This document shows positions 22,536-33,461 of a stretch of 64,000 nt of DNA, piece by piece; position 1 is the first letter of the stretch; every line of letters starts with the position of its first letter. Made by a program: the position numbers and the translations under genes. The stretch lies in contig WWBZ02000002.1 of NCBI GenBank assembly GCA_011503125.2, positions 1,550,001-1,614,000 on the forward strand, in the 5' to 3' direction. Source of the stretch: Botryosphaeria dothidea (Eukaryota > Ascomycota > Dothideomycetes > Botryosphaeriales > Botryosphaeriaceae). The notes under the pieces were generated by a model that saw only the letters and a program-made list of their open reading frames with translations, was not told where the DNA came from and did no database searches.

Positions 22536-24290
22536 TGTACTGCTGAGCTCCAACAAGCGGAGAGGAGTGGAAGAGTGACTGGGAATGTGCGCGAGCTGGT
22601 GTCGGGATATCTTACTCTTTAAGAGGCACGCACGAGACGATTGGACGGACGAGCTGAGCGGAATGTCCGTTGGCCAACCTTCGTACAACCCGAATACGAC
22701 GTACGACGACGCGTCTGCTGCCGAGTCTGAGTGGACCAATGACGTTGCCACCTCAAACCCTATCGGTCGACAAGATCAGACGTAGGAAGCTGATGGAGTT
22801 TAGTAACAAGATCGCTAGTGTGCTGACGACATGCAGGTTATACTGACGGCCACTACTGTAGCGGCATCGCAGCGTGGGGGAGCCTGTGTGAGCCGGCGAT
22901 CAACCACGCTCAAACTTTGCCATGCATAGCGTAAAATAGCATTATTGGGCTGTCGCAAGCTTCCAGGGGCCCGGATGACAAAGAAAGCTTATTGCACCCA
23001 AGAGATGTGGGGTCTGGAGCAGTGAGTGTGCAGGAGGAGGACATGCTCAGATGCGAGTTTCCCGGATAGGCATAGCGCGGATCCATCAAGATCGAACGTC
23101 TGTACATTGGTGGAATCCCTCTCTGATTGATTCTGAATCCACACTCAACAAGACGTTGAGAACGCGGGCCTGTTGTCCTCCGCAGCCTTGCCACCTGCAA
23201 CTTCATTGATCGACGGTTAGCGAGACAGCCTCAATCCAAACAGCCTCCGCCACTGAACCAAGCATTACGCGCACGGAATCCTATGTTAAAGCCTCGTGGT
23301 GTAGCTAGTCAGCAAGGTCTAGAATACCTTTCATACGACGGGAGCGGTCCAGCTGCTCAGCCACAATGCTAACATTTAGCCTTACTACAACCGGCAACCC
23401 CTCGTCTCCAACTTCGAACGTCGCAAATCTGTCTTCTGCTCACAGCGCCATTGCTAGCCACCCAATCCTTGAGTTCTATCCACCCAGACTTGCCGTTCAC
23501 TACATGTTGTTTAGATTACAAACTTTCCCCCGGCAGCATGCTTTTTGCCGCAGAGGCGTCTGCGGCTGCCCAATGGCATGATAACATGCTCCGAAGAGTG
23601 CTCTACGCGCCTCCACCAGACGGCTGTCCTGCAGACCTCTAGCGCGGCTAAACAAACGCGGGAGCGCCAATCCAGACATGCAATCCCATCCACCCCACCC
23701 GCTTGTCTCACCGCCGACGTCCGAAGTTGCGCCCAATCCACCCGCTATCTATCCCAAAACCACACAACCTCGAACGTCTGAACATGCCGAATCTTCCGTT
23801 TGCTGAGGAACCCGCAAGCCTTGGCTCGCACTACCCTCAACCTAGAATCTGCCCAGCAATCCACACACACCCCAAAAAGGGTGCCGCCTTACCCGTCCAC
23901 CCAAGCCTCGTCCCGGATACTCGGGCTCAACTCAAGAGCCCAGACTTCAAGCCACGGGACCTCTCCCCCGCACGAGGCCGCAACGGGGATAGCATGAGAC
24001 AGACAGACAACAAAAACCAGGGAAGCTCGTGTAATGGACCGTTGAAGACATTCGTTCAAAGATGCAGATGCCTCTTGCCCAGTCTCTCTCTGTATTATCC
24101 TACAGGTACCCCGCTTCTAATAATCGTACAAAATCAAGAGCCCGTCCTCCATCTTACAGCCGTAACGCAATGGGCGTTCGAATATGAATACAATTACACT
24201 TCTCCGTAGCCACCGTCCTCGTCCCCGTTCGTCAAGTATCTCAGCAACGATCGATAGAAACACCCGCCCAAAGAATGTGTTGCCATCCCC
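22536..24290. other. Intergenic, no supported gene
   Basis: About 1.75 kb between the Zn2Cys6 gene 5' end and the 3' end of NOT4. Open frames such as 23703-24209 have no family signature. The last few hundred bases are presumably the NOT4 3' untranslated region. Confidence 0.55.
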
Positions 24291-24855
24291 TTAGTGCCCA
24301 GCCGCGCCGACGACCTTCCTATTCCGCTTGATCGCCGCGTTCAACTTCTTCGTGAACTCGTTGGCCCGCTGCTTCTCCGTGTTCAGCTCCTTCTCGATCT
24401 CCTGCAGGCTCAACACCGGTCCACCGGCAACACCGTTCTTTTGATGACCCTTGCCACTAGTGACACCGACGCCGCCATCGTTGCCGGGGAACCCGCCCTT
24501 GCCCAGCTCGATGCCCAGCACCGGCGCCGCGGCGTCGCTGAGCGTGATGCCGTTGACACTGATGTAGTGGCTCTCGAAGGGCGCGCTGAGCAGGCTCGTC
24601 TGCGTGCTCGCGAGGCCGGTCGTCGTGGTCGTGGCGGTGCTGGTCGTCGTCGCTGTGGTGGCGGTCGAGCTGGTCGACGCCGACAGGTTCGCCGCGCCGC
24701 TCGCGCGGTGGTCCGCGTTCTCCACGGCTGCGGGGACAATGTCTTCGGGAAGGTGGACGGGCGACGAGGGCATGATGAACTCATCGTTGTAGTTGGCCGC
24801 CTCGTCGAACACCCTCGCAGCAGCAGCGGCACCGCCCGCGCCCGCGCCACCATTC

Positions 24856-24887
<32 letters not shown>

Positions 24888-27800
24888 AGCCTGGGCGGCG
24901 GCCTTCTGCAACGCTGCCTGTGTCTGGCGGAGGGTGTTGCCCTTCTCGACGACGGCACGGACATTGAGGTTGCGCACGATGCGGTCGAGGTCGAAGTAAG
25001 GGTCTTTGGTCGGGCTCCACTTGGTCGGCAGGCCGGTCGATTTCTTGAGCGAAGCCTCGAGCTCGAGATACCGGTCTTCCTCCTCCTTGGACAGGCCGCG
25101 CAGGATGGTGCCCTCGGGCGTGACGAGCACGCGAGATGAGATCCGGCCGTCCTCGCCACCTAGGCGCTGCGCCTCGCGCTTCTCCAGCACCGCCTTGATC
25201 AGCTCGTCCGACAGCGTGTACTGGCGGTCGCGATTGGGTACGTCTTGCAGCGTGATTTGCCGCTCGTTCGGGCCCTGAGGAAAGGACTTGTACATGTTCT
25301 CCAGCATTTCGTGCGTAACAGCACCTTCGGCAAGGAGCTTCGCAATAACGGATGCGGGTGTGACAGGCGGCTTAGGTGGCTCGGATGGCGCAATCTCGAC
25401 GGGTTCAGCAGGCTTCTCTTTCTCCACGACAGGCTCGGGCTGATTCTCTGGCGTCGAGGCCTTCTCTGGCGGTCCTGGTGTGCCGGTACGGCTTTCGGCG
25501 GGCGTTGAAGCTGCGGTTTTGGGGGCCTTGGCTGGCCTAGGCTTCTTCTCTTTCTTCTTTCGCGTCTGGATGCCTTCCACCACGACTGGCTCTTCACTGG
25601 GAGCTCGAGACTCCTTAAGGCCTAGCTCCACCTCGGTCATTTGACGAGCGCGCTCTTGCCTTTCCTTCTTGGCCTGACTCTTCGTCTTCGTACGCTGCGG
25701 GGCTGAACCAACTCTGCTTCCTGGAGGAGGAGAGTTGGCACGTGACAAGGACGTTGAAGTCATCGAGGCATTGTCAGAGATGAACTCGCTAACAGGCGTG
25801 CCTGGTTGGTTGATTGACGCAACACTAGGCTGCCTCGACCGGATACTAACTACACTGGCCGGTATCGCAGCCGTGGCTGGTGCCGATGACGCGCTCAGCG
25901 CGGGTGGTGTTTCGGTCTTGGGAGTGTTGGTAATGCGCATGATCTGCGGGCCTGTTTTCTTCAGAGGCGATCCCGTGGTAGTACTAGTCGGCGTTCCGGG
26001 GCGCGATGTGGACTCGGCTGTAATTGACATGGTACGAGGGTTCTTGGCTGCAGCTTCGGCAGCTGAGGAAACAAGGCTATCCGACGCAATAGGTTCTTTC
26101 TTGGGGATTTGCAAAGGACCCGGGTGCTGGCGCTTTACGCTAGACATCGACGATTTTGTTTCCGGTTTGACAGCTGGGGAAGCTTGGCTGACCTTCAGAG
26201 GAGAAGGTGGTACGCTTCCCGCCTTGGATTCAGCGACAACTTGAGCCACGGTCTTCACAGGTGAGGGCTGGTTCTCTTCTTTCTTGGCGGAGGCCAGAAC
26301 CATATCTTCTGAGCCCATATCCTTGGATTTGTCCTTGCCCTTTCCGTCGCCTTTTGGGGTCTCAAACTTGGGTGACGGCTCCGCTTTGGTCTTGGTCGGG
26401 GTTGCAACCGATGTCTGCACTTTACCTGGGATTGACTTGGTAATGGTTGGCGTTTTGGTGGCTTCAGTGCTGACTTCGGTTGCCTTACCGCGTTCACTCT
26501 CCTTGGTGTTCTTTCTCGCTGGTGTGCCTGTGCGAGACGTCGGCAGAGGAAGGTCAGGTACCGCTGGTGTGATCGCGTGCGGGGTGGGAATACCCGGCGG
26601 GGGGCGTATCGAAGCGCTAGATGGAGTCCCTGCTCTACTGACCGGAGCAGAAAGGCCGGGGGGCACAGTTGGTGTCGCGCGACGAGGCTGCTCGAAGAGA
26701 TACGCAAGGTCGGCTGAATGCATAGGTTGCGTCTCAGGCTCGCCGACAAGGGCATCGACACTTCTCGACAAAGGATCCTGATCGCCTACTGCTTCCGTAA
26801 ATTAGTACTTAGTATGGACGTGTGTGAATGACGGAAATCGACGATGCGGGTGAGTGCGCTGGTGAAGATTGCTCGAATACTGGACGCTTGAAAGCAAATA
26901 CAACAACACATGGGGATAACGTTTACTCCACGTCTTCGTCACGGCCAAACAACAGTAAGTAATAAGAAGCCATCAGAAGTCTGATTATTCTGTAAGTGGA
27001 CCGCCATTTCCGAGGTGGCCAGAAGGGAATTTACGTACATAGGATGGCCATGACGAAGACGAAGAGAAGGACATGCTGTCGGACCTAAGAAGGTAGCGAC
27101 GCATCGCCCGTAAGCTCAAGAGGCAGAATGAAAATCGGATGCCATAAAGCCCAACCATAAAAAGCCTGCCGACCGCTCATTGCCAGCCTGGACATGAGAT
27201 CCCGATTCCACCGCAAAAACTCCAGAGGCCACCCGAGGCCAGCCGGCCGGGTACGAGCCAATGCATCGCTTTCCCACCAGAAAAACGCCATCGTAGACTG
27301 CAAAAGAGCAAGCAAAGAAAATATAATGACAATGAAGGGGAATGACGCCAGGAGACTACCATCTACTGAAGCCACCGTTGTACACGGAGGAGAACCCACC
27401 TTGACCCTGGCCAGCGTACAGCCCCTGACCGACCATGCCTCCGCCCTGATGCAACCTCGCCTGCAGGATACTCGGGTCGACAGCATCAACTACACCACCT
27501 CCGGAGGAGGAAGTGTTAGCATGTCTGTGCTTCTTCCCCTTCTTCTTCTGCTTCTGGGAACCAGAATCCTGGTACGCGCCAGGCTGAGGTCCATAGGGGA
27601 AGTTCAGAAGGCCGGGGGCTGGGCTAGGCGTAGAAGCCGCGGTGGGGTTCTGGTGCAAGAAAGAAGGGAACATTAACTCACGCTTGCCAGTATCGTGCAG
27701 CTGGCTGCCGCCAGCGTTGCCACCTCGACCACGGAGGAGCTCTCTCATCGCGTCTTCCTGAGCATTTCTGCCCATGGCATTGGCACCGTAACCCACTCCG

Positions 27801-29937
27801 CTGGTTGCAAAGCCATGACCCTGACCAAACATGCCGCCACCACTGATGGGCGGGGTACCAGTCGTCTTCAGGCCCGGAGGGGGGCCCTGGACACTGCTGG
27901 AGTAGAACTGCTGACTAAGAGGCTGGTGCTGAGAGAGCTGGCTGAAGTGGCTGTTGGGTGGCATCATCGAAGACTGCTGGTTCATGAGCTTGGCGTTGGC
28001 AACAGGCTTGACGTTCGCGGAAGCGGTGTTGCTGTCGTTGGCGAAAGTGAAGCGAGAGGTGTGCCTAGCATGACCTCCAGCATTGCCTTGCATACCGGGT
28101 TGCACCTGGGACTGAGCACTCTGGAAGAGGTTGTTGCCCTGAGTGCTGGCGGATTTAAACTGCTGCAAGAGCAATTGTTGCTGTTGCTGAGTCGTAAGGC
28201 CGCGATTGAGGCCCAAGTTTGCCATCTGCTCCGAAAGACCAAAGTTCTGGTCCAAGCCAAGACTCGAGCCACCGAGAGATTGCTGGCTAGGCGCCTGGAT
28301 AGCGTGTTGTTGGCCATGACCGACATCAGATCGTTCTTCAGGTTCGCCACCAAGTTGCATGCTGCCTCCACCGGTAGCCTCCTCTTGTTCTTGCTGTGCG
28401 AGAGCGGCTTCCCGGAGCGCCTGCGCTTCAGCCTCTAGCCGCTGTCGTTCTTCCGCCTCTTTCTCCTTCAGAGCCTTCCTCCGTTCACCACCATTCATAT
28501 CGAAGAGAGGGGGAAAGTTCGAAATTAACCGCAGCTCGTCATCCTTCAGCGTATCAGTCGAAAATACGAAAGCCAATCCGGTGCCGGAAAGATTCTTCAG
28601 GATTTGGTCCATCTGAGACTTGGGCTTTTTCGGTTCCGCCGGTGGTTCCTCGGTAGTTTCCTTGGCTGATTCTGCGGGCGCTGCGATCTCCTTGGCCTTG
28701 CCGGCCTTCTTCGATTTCGGCTCTTCTGCCTTGGATGGTGTTGCGGGCGTGGCATTTGTATCCTTTGGGCTCGCTCCCGAAGCGCTCGTCGGTTGGCTAG
28801 TGCGGCGGGGTTGAGCGGTTGGCGGAGGTTTGTTTGCCCAACTGGCGTGCGAAGGCAAACCGGGACCGTCTTGCGAGCCGTTGGATCCATCGTGGCTCTC
28901 CTGTCGCTTCATAGGTTGGCTTGCAGCAGCGACCGATTGCGGTGCCTGTTGTGGAGGGGGTTGCGGGTGAGGCTGGGTGGAGGACGCGCGTGCCTGGTTA
29001 GGGTTCTGTGTGGATATGACATTCATTGATGAAAGGTCCTGTCTCGTGAAACTATCGCTCTCTTCACCGGGTTCGTGAAGGAACATGCAATTGCGATTGT
29101 TGCATTGCTCGTTGCGGAGGTATGCGGAGCAGTACTTGGTGGTTCCGTATTGGGCCCTGTGCAGCACATTAGCAAAAGCAACGGTTCAACACTTACGGTC
29201 TACACCTACCTCAAGACTCTGTCCCCGTTTACCGAGCCGTCCACGGCAGCGATGCAAGTGGCAGCATCTTCCTTCCTGGCAAACGTAACGTAGACGCCGA
29301 CAGATTGTTGAGGATGCGACGTGTCCTTCGCCTTGCTCACAACAATCTTGATGATTTTGCCGTATTGTCCGAAATACTGGTCGCCGCGTAGCGTCTCGAG
29401 TAGTTTGTCCTCTCTCGTGGTGGGGTTGAGGCCGGTAACGTAGACGAGGTTCTTCTGGACGACGCGCAGGCCGGCGAGGTGCTTGCGGCTTAACGAGTCG
29501 GCTTCGCGTTTCTGGGCCTCCTTCTGACGAGCAGCAGCCTTCTTCTTGGCCTGCTGGGCGAGATCGGCCTTGTAGTTAGCCATCCTGGGCGGTATCAGTA
29601 AAGATGGCTCGAGCGGCGGGGATGCGGGCAGCGTACTCTTCCGGGCTGATGACCTTCCATTCTATGCTCTTCTCGTCGTACGGCCGGCGGCATGCGGGGC
29701 AGAGGCCATTCATGGTCGTCTTGATGTTGTTGTAGCAGAACTGGCATATCTGCGGCGGGCGTGTCAGTACGAGGCGGCGCAAAAAGTCGGGTGCCACGGC
29801 GCGCAAGAGCGGCATACCTGGTAGCCGCATGGACAGGGCTTGAAGTTCTTGTCGGAGAGGTCGAACTCCTCGACGCAGAGGGGGCAGAGCTCCTCCTCTT
29901 CATCGTCGATGAACTGGTCTACCTGTGCGCGGGACAT
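24291..29937 (-). CDS. NOT4: NOT4: CCR4-NOT ubiquitin ligase (RING, RRM, CCCH) with long C-terminal extension
   Basis: E3 ubiquitin ligase of the CCR4-NOT mRNA decay and quality-control complex. Exons 29937-29818, 29749-29637, 29584-29210, 29156-27400 and 26785-24291 give 1619 residues. Seen: C4C4 RING at about 18-64 (CPLC, CPCGYQICQFC, CPACRRPY), the SPEE-MANYKADLA coiled link formed at intron 2, an RRM (KNLVYVTGL, GVYVTFARKEDA), a CCCH finger at about 210-230 (YCSAYLRNEQCNNRNCMFLH), and a long Gln/Pro-rich middle. After a 614-base intron (26786-27399) comes an 830-residue low-complexity extension with RSVDALVGEPE, GGEDGRISSRVLVTPEG and a C-terminal coiled coil (EIEKELNTEKQR). The phase is exact at every junction. 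If the last intron is retained, translation stops at 27356 after NGGFSRW (802 residues). From memory, some fungal NOT4 proteins carry a similar extension. The extension contains a (GCC)n Ala run near 24855-24890. Confidence 0.85.
26786..27399 (-). other. Long last intron of NOT4 containing an alternative stop
   Basis: Donor GTGGGT at 27399 and acceptor CAGTAG at 26791-26786, with a TACTAAT branch-like site just upstream of the acceptor. Reading through the donor adds 14 codons and a stop at 27356-27358. Splicing joins GQGQ to GDQDPLSRSV in frame. At 614 bases it is far longer than the other introns in this window. Confidence 0.6.
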
Positions 29938-30368
29938 GGTGTGTGGTGATGGAGAGCGGTGGTGGCGCACGCGGAGCGTGTTATGCAGGGAGATGAATGC
30001 GCAGATTAGGCGTCGGAAAGCTGCAGCGGAGCTATGCAGAGGAAGACAGGCAACAAACAGAAGAACGCCGGCCGTGAGCGGGGGTCAGGAGAGGTCGTTA
30101 TGCGTGGGCGAGGAGATGCGGAAGGAGGTGGTTGTTGAAGCGGTCCGGAAACAAACCCAAAGCGCTTTCCGGGTCTGGTGCAGCGGACCTGGTCACGTGC
30201 AACGAGGACAGGCCCCGAGCACGGTTAGCGGCCTATCGTCGCGCCGCCATTTACGATGACCTCGACGATTGCATAGCACCCATCACCGGCTGCTCCTCCC
30301 GCCATTGGCCTCGTCCGCACCATCCCATGAGCGTCGCGAGGCTCCTCTACTCTTCTCCGCCGTTCACC
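29938..30368. promoter_or_regulatory. Divergent promoter between NOT4 and complex I subunit gene
   Basis: About 430 bases separate the NOT4 start (minus) from the nuo-30.4 start (plus). An upstream ATG at 30327 is in frame with the complex I subunit. No clear TATA box. Shared regulation is possible but only inferred. Confidence 0.5.
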
Positions 30369-31444
30369 ATGAGCCTCCGTCTCTCCAACAGCCGCGCGCT
30401 CGGCGCTGCGCTGCGCTCTGCCGGCTCCTCCGTGCGGCCTATTGCTGTCCGCAGCTTCACCACCACCATCGTGCGCGCGAAGCCGTCCGATGCCGATACC
30501 CCGAATATGCGTGTACGATAAGGACCCGTGAATTGAATTGGCCGTACACTGACGTTTACACTAGCATGCGCAGCGCGCCGACCCTGGCCCTCTGAAGGCA
30601 CCCATTGTCAACCCGGCGGACAAGTTCTCGGAGAAGGGCGAGGCTCTCCACAAGTACGGCCAGTACCTGCTGTCGTGCCTGCCGAAATACATCCAGCAGT
30701 ATGCTCTCATTCTTACAGCCATTGTGCCCTGTGGTTGTTGACACACCTGTAGATTCTCTGTCTGGAAGGACGAATTAACCATCTACATCCCGCCCCAGGG
30801 TGTCATTCCCGTCTTCTCTTTCCTCAAGTACCACACCGCCGCCGAGTACACCCAGGTCAGCGATATCACTGCCGTCGACTACCCTACCAAGGACCAGCGA
30901 TTCGAGGTCGTCTACAACCTGCTCAGTGTTCGCCACAACTCTCGCATTAGGGTCAAGACGTACGCCGACGAGGCCACCCCTGTTCCTAGCATCTGCAGCC
31001 TGTATGACGGTGCCAACTGGTATGAGAGAGAGGTCTACGACCTGTTTGGCGTCTTCTTTGTTGGCCATCCCGATCTGAGGAGAATTATGACGGATTACGG
31101 TTTTGATGGACACCCATTGAGGAAGGACTTCCCTATGACGGGTTACACGGAAATTCGCTACGATGAGGAGAAGAAGAGAATTGTTGTCGAGCCTCTTGAG
31201 ATGACTCAAGCCTACAGGAACTTCAAGGTAGCTACTCGCCGAAATCCAAAGCACGAACAGCTTGCTGATAAATTTTGCAGGGTGGTAGCTCCGCTTGGGA
31301 ACAGGTCGGTGTTGGTGAGGACAGGAAGCCTGAGAGCGTGAGTTCCCTGGCGAAATGATATCTCGTTGATTGAATATTAACCTTGGGTAGTTCAAGCTCC
31401 CCACGCCTAAGCCCGAGCCGCCGAAGGAGGAAGAGAAGAAATAA
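30369..31444 (+). CDS. NUO-30.4: NADH:ubiquinone oxidoreductase 30 kDa subunit (NDUFS3 family), mitochondrial
   Basis: Core peripheral-arm subunit of respiratory complex I, near the quinone site. Exons 30369-30512, 30565-30698, 30753-31227, 31281-31337 and 31391-31444 give 287 residues, the size of the Neurospora 30.4 kDa precursor. Seen: an Arg/Ser-rich presequence ([16 protein letters not shown]), [35 protein letters not shown], the NuoC core [21 protein letters not shown] cut here at its centre, [26 protein letters not shown], and the signature [19 protein letters not shown]. The C terminus is [17 protein letters not shown]. All splice phases agree. An in-frame Met at 30327 would add 14 residues; the 30369 start gives the more typical presequence. 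Confidence 0.96.
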
Positions 31445-32612
31445 GATAATGCGACCTGTAAACTTTGTAAATCTATTTCTTCCCAGTTCAACAAGAAAAA
31501 GCGAGACACCGATATGCAAGACGCTAGAAGTTTACTAAGATGGAATAACTTCTCGCCGAACCTACATTTGTTCAAAATCGAAGTATATCAAGTATAGAAA
31601 CTTGTTGACCTTTCTCACAAAGAGAGTAAGAGAGGATAGAAAGCATCAGGAAAATACGGGGGTAGAGCTGGATTTACTGTCTAAGTCTCTTGTTAGATAC
31701 AGGGGGTTATCGCAGCCGACGACTAGCGCCAATCGTAATTTTCCCGCAGAAGGCCAGATCAATACAAGTGTCATGGAGAGTTGAAGCATTCGTCCGGACG
31801 AATGATTCGACTCTCCACCAAGTTATGCTCGACAAAGGCCGTCGCCGCTAACCAACGGCTACGATGCCCCAAAACAAGAGCTGCCCGGTTGGGGAAGTGA
31901 AGCAACCACCTAGAACATGCGTATCCTGCGCTCAATTGAACGATGAGATTTAACAATATTCCCGTGATGAATGCCATTGCTCGCACGGAGTTGAAATAGT
32001 CATACGGAAGTAGATGTTCAGGTAGATTGTTAAGAATTTCACGCTTTGTACCCTTCCTAGATTGCATGTAAAGCCTACAGCGTTTCATATTGTGTGAAGA
32101 AGTAAATGAGGTATAACGTATACGGCCACTGTGGCTTCCCTGTTTTTGATGTACAGAAATCATCTGCGAAGTTTGCCGAGTGCATAATCATTCAGAGTCC
32201 TCGGGTTAGTCATAGCCCGCTCGGCAATGGTTTGGGACGAATCATGAGCCACGTGCTAGGCTGCCTGTGGATATTGCCCAACTAGGTAATAATCCCAACT
32301 TCTAAGAATTGCGAGCGAGGAAAGAGCTCAAATGTTATGTCCTTTCTCACGTTGATCATCCACCGTACCAAAAGAGGTATCAGCTAAGTTAATTCTAGAC
32401 TAGCAGTCTGAATCTTGCATGGTCATGGTATCTCGTACAGCTGCATTTACAACCGAATGGCAGATTTCGAATTGGCACGATCAGCCCCGCCAAGTATGCC
32501 CCGCACATCGCATTGGAACCGGACCGCAACAACCTCGCGAAGATAACGTATAAAGAGAGCATCCCGCTGCCACGCATAGCAAACGTCAACACACACTCCC
32601 AGCCACAGACAG
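31445..32612. other. Intergenic, no supported gene; carries a palindromic repeat fragment
   Basis: About 1.2 kb, AT-richer than the genes around it. A perfect 16-base palindrome ATTCGTCCGGACGAAT lies at 31788-31803, within a segment that resembles one near 58811-58840. The end of this stretch holds the TATA box of the DUF1349 gene. No coding signal. Confidence 0.5.
32549..32554 (+). promoter_or_regulatory. TATA box of the DUF1349 gene
   Basis: TATAAA sits 64 bases before the first downstream ATG (32613) and 142 bases before the preferred start (32691). Position and sequence fit a core promoter; no transcript evidence is available here. Confidence 0.5.
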
Positions 32613-32690
32613 ATGCTTCTTCTTGCATTGACTTTCGACCTCCTTGTCCTACTCACCTTACCCTTCGCCCACTCATCCCATTCCTACACG

Positions 32691-33461
32691 ATGTCCAACC
32701 AAACCTTCACCATCACCGCCCCACCGGGCACTGACATCTGGCGCAAGCCCCCGAGCACAAACAGGTGCGTCATCCACCCCCCACCATCATCACTACTGAC
32801 GCCCGCCGTCTAGCTTCAACGCGCCCACGCGAAGCCTCCTCCCCAACGGCATCCCAGTCCCGCTCAAGTCCTTCCAGCGCGCACGCATCACCGTGAGTCT
32901 CTAGCCTTGGCCATGCCAATGCCACAACGCGGCACAAGACTAACCGCCAGCCTACCTGAAAGTTCTCCGGACCCTGGACGACCCGCTACGACCAGGGCGG
33001 CCTCCTGCTGCACGTCACCAAGCCCGACAGCAAGGAAGACCGCTGGCTCAAGACTGGTATCGAGTTCTACCGCGAGCGGCCCTACCTCAGCACCGTCGCC
33101 ACGCAGACCTATTCCGACTGGAGTGTCGCGCCGCCCTCGGACGCGTCCATCGATGCGGCGGTGACGGTTGAGGTGAGGAGGGAGACGGACGAGCTGGGCA
33201 CGAGTCTGTGGGTGTATGAGGTGGTTCCCGGAAAGGAGGAGGAACCGCTGAGGGAGTGTACGTGGTGGTTTGCGGAGGAGGGGGAAGGGTGGGCTGTGGA
33301 TGTCAGGGCGATGGCGGTATGTTTCGGATTCACTTGCTTCGGAGTATCAAGTGCTGTGCTGACTTATGGATTGCTAGGCACGGCCGGCGGAGAAGGAGAG
33401 TGTAGTGGGAGCAGAGGGGCTGGTTGTCAGCTTTTCTGGGGTGGAAGTGGAGATAAAGTGA
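32691..33461 (+). CDS. DUF1349 family protein (concanavalin-like fold)
   Basis: Function unknown; DUF1349 proteins are small beta-sandwich proteins resembling lectin/glucanase folds and have no proven activity in fungi. Exons 32691-32764, 32814-32892, 32963-33316 and 33378-33461 give 196 residues. Seen: FTITAPPGTDIWRKPPST, SFNAPTRSLLPNG, FQRARITFSGPWTTRYDQGG, LLLHVTKPDSKEDRWLKTGIEF cut to its core, and YSDWSV, all in the family's order. All intron phases agree. An in-frame ATG at 32613 is the first after the TATA box and would add 26 hydrophobic residues (MLLLALTFDLLVLLTLP...) that look like a signal peptide. The 32691 ATG has the better context (A at -3) and starts right at the domain, so I prefer it. 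Confidence 0.85.

Noticed and set aside
26284..26781. Long plus-strand open frame opposite the NOT4 extension
   Set aside because: It is a mirror of the low-complexity Ser/Pro/Thr-rich coding sequence on the minus strand and has no domain or start context of its own.
24291..26785. A separate gene for the 830-residue C-terminal ORF
   Set aside because: The ORF lacks a plausible own first exon in the right phase (best alternative is a 13-base exon at 27039-27051), while joining to NOT4 at 27400 is exactly in phase and yields a sensible protein. Kept as a weak alternative.
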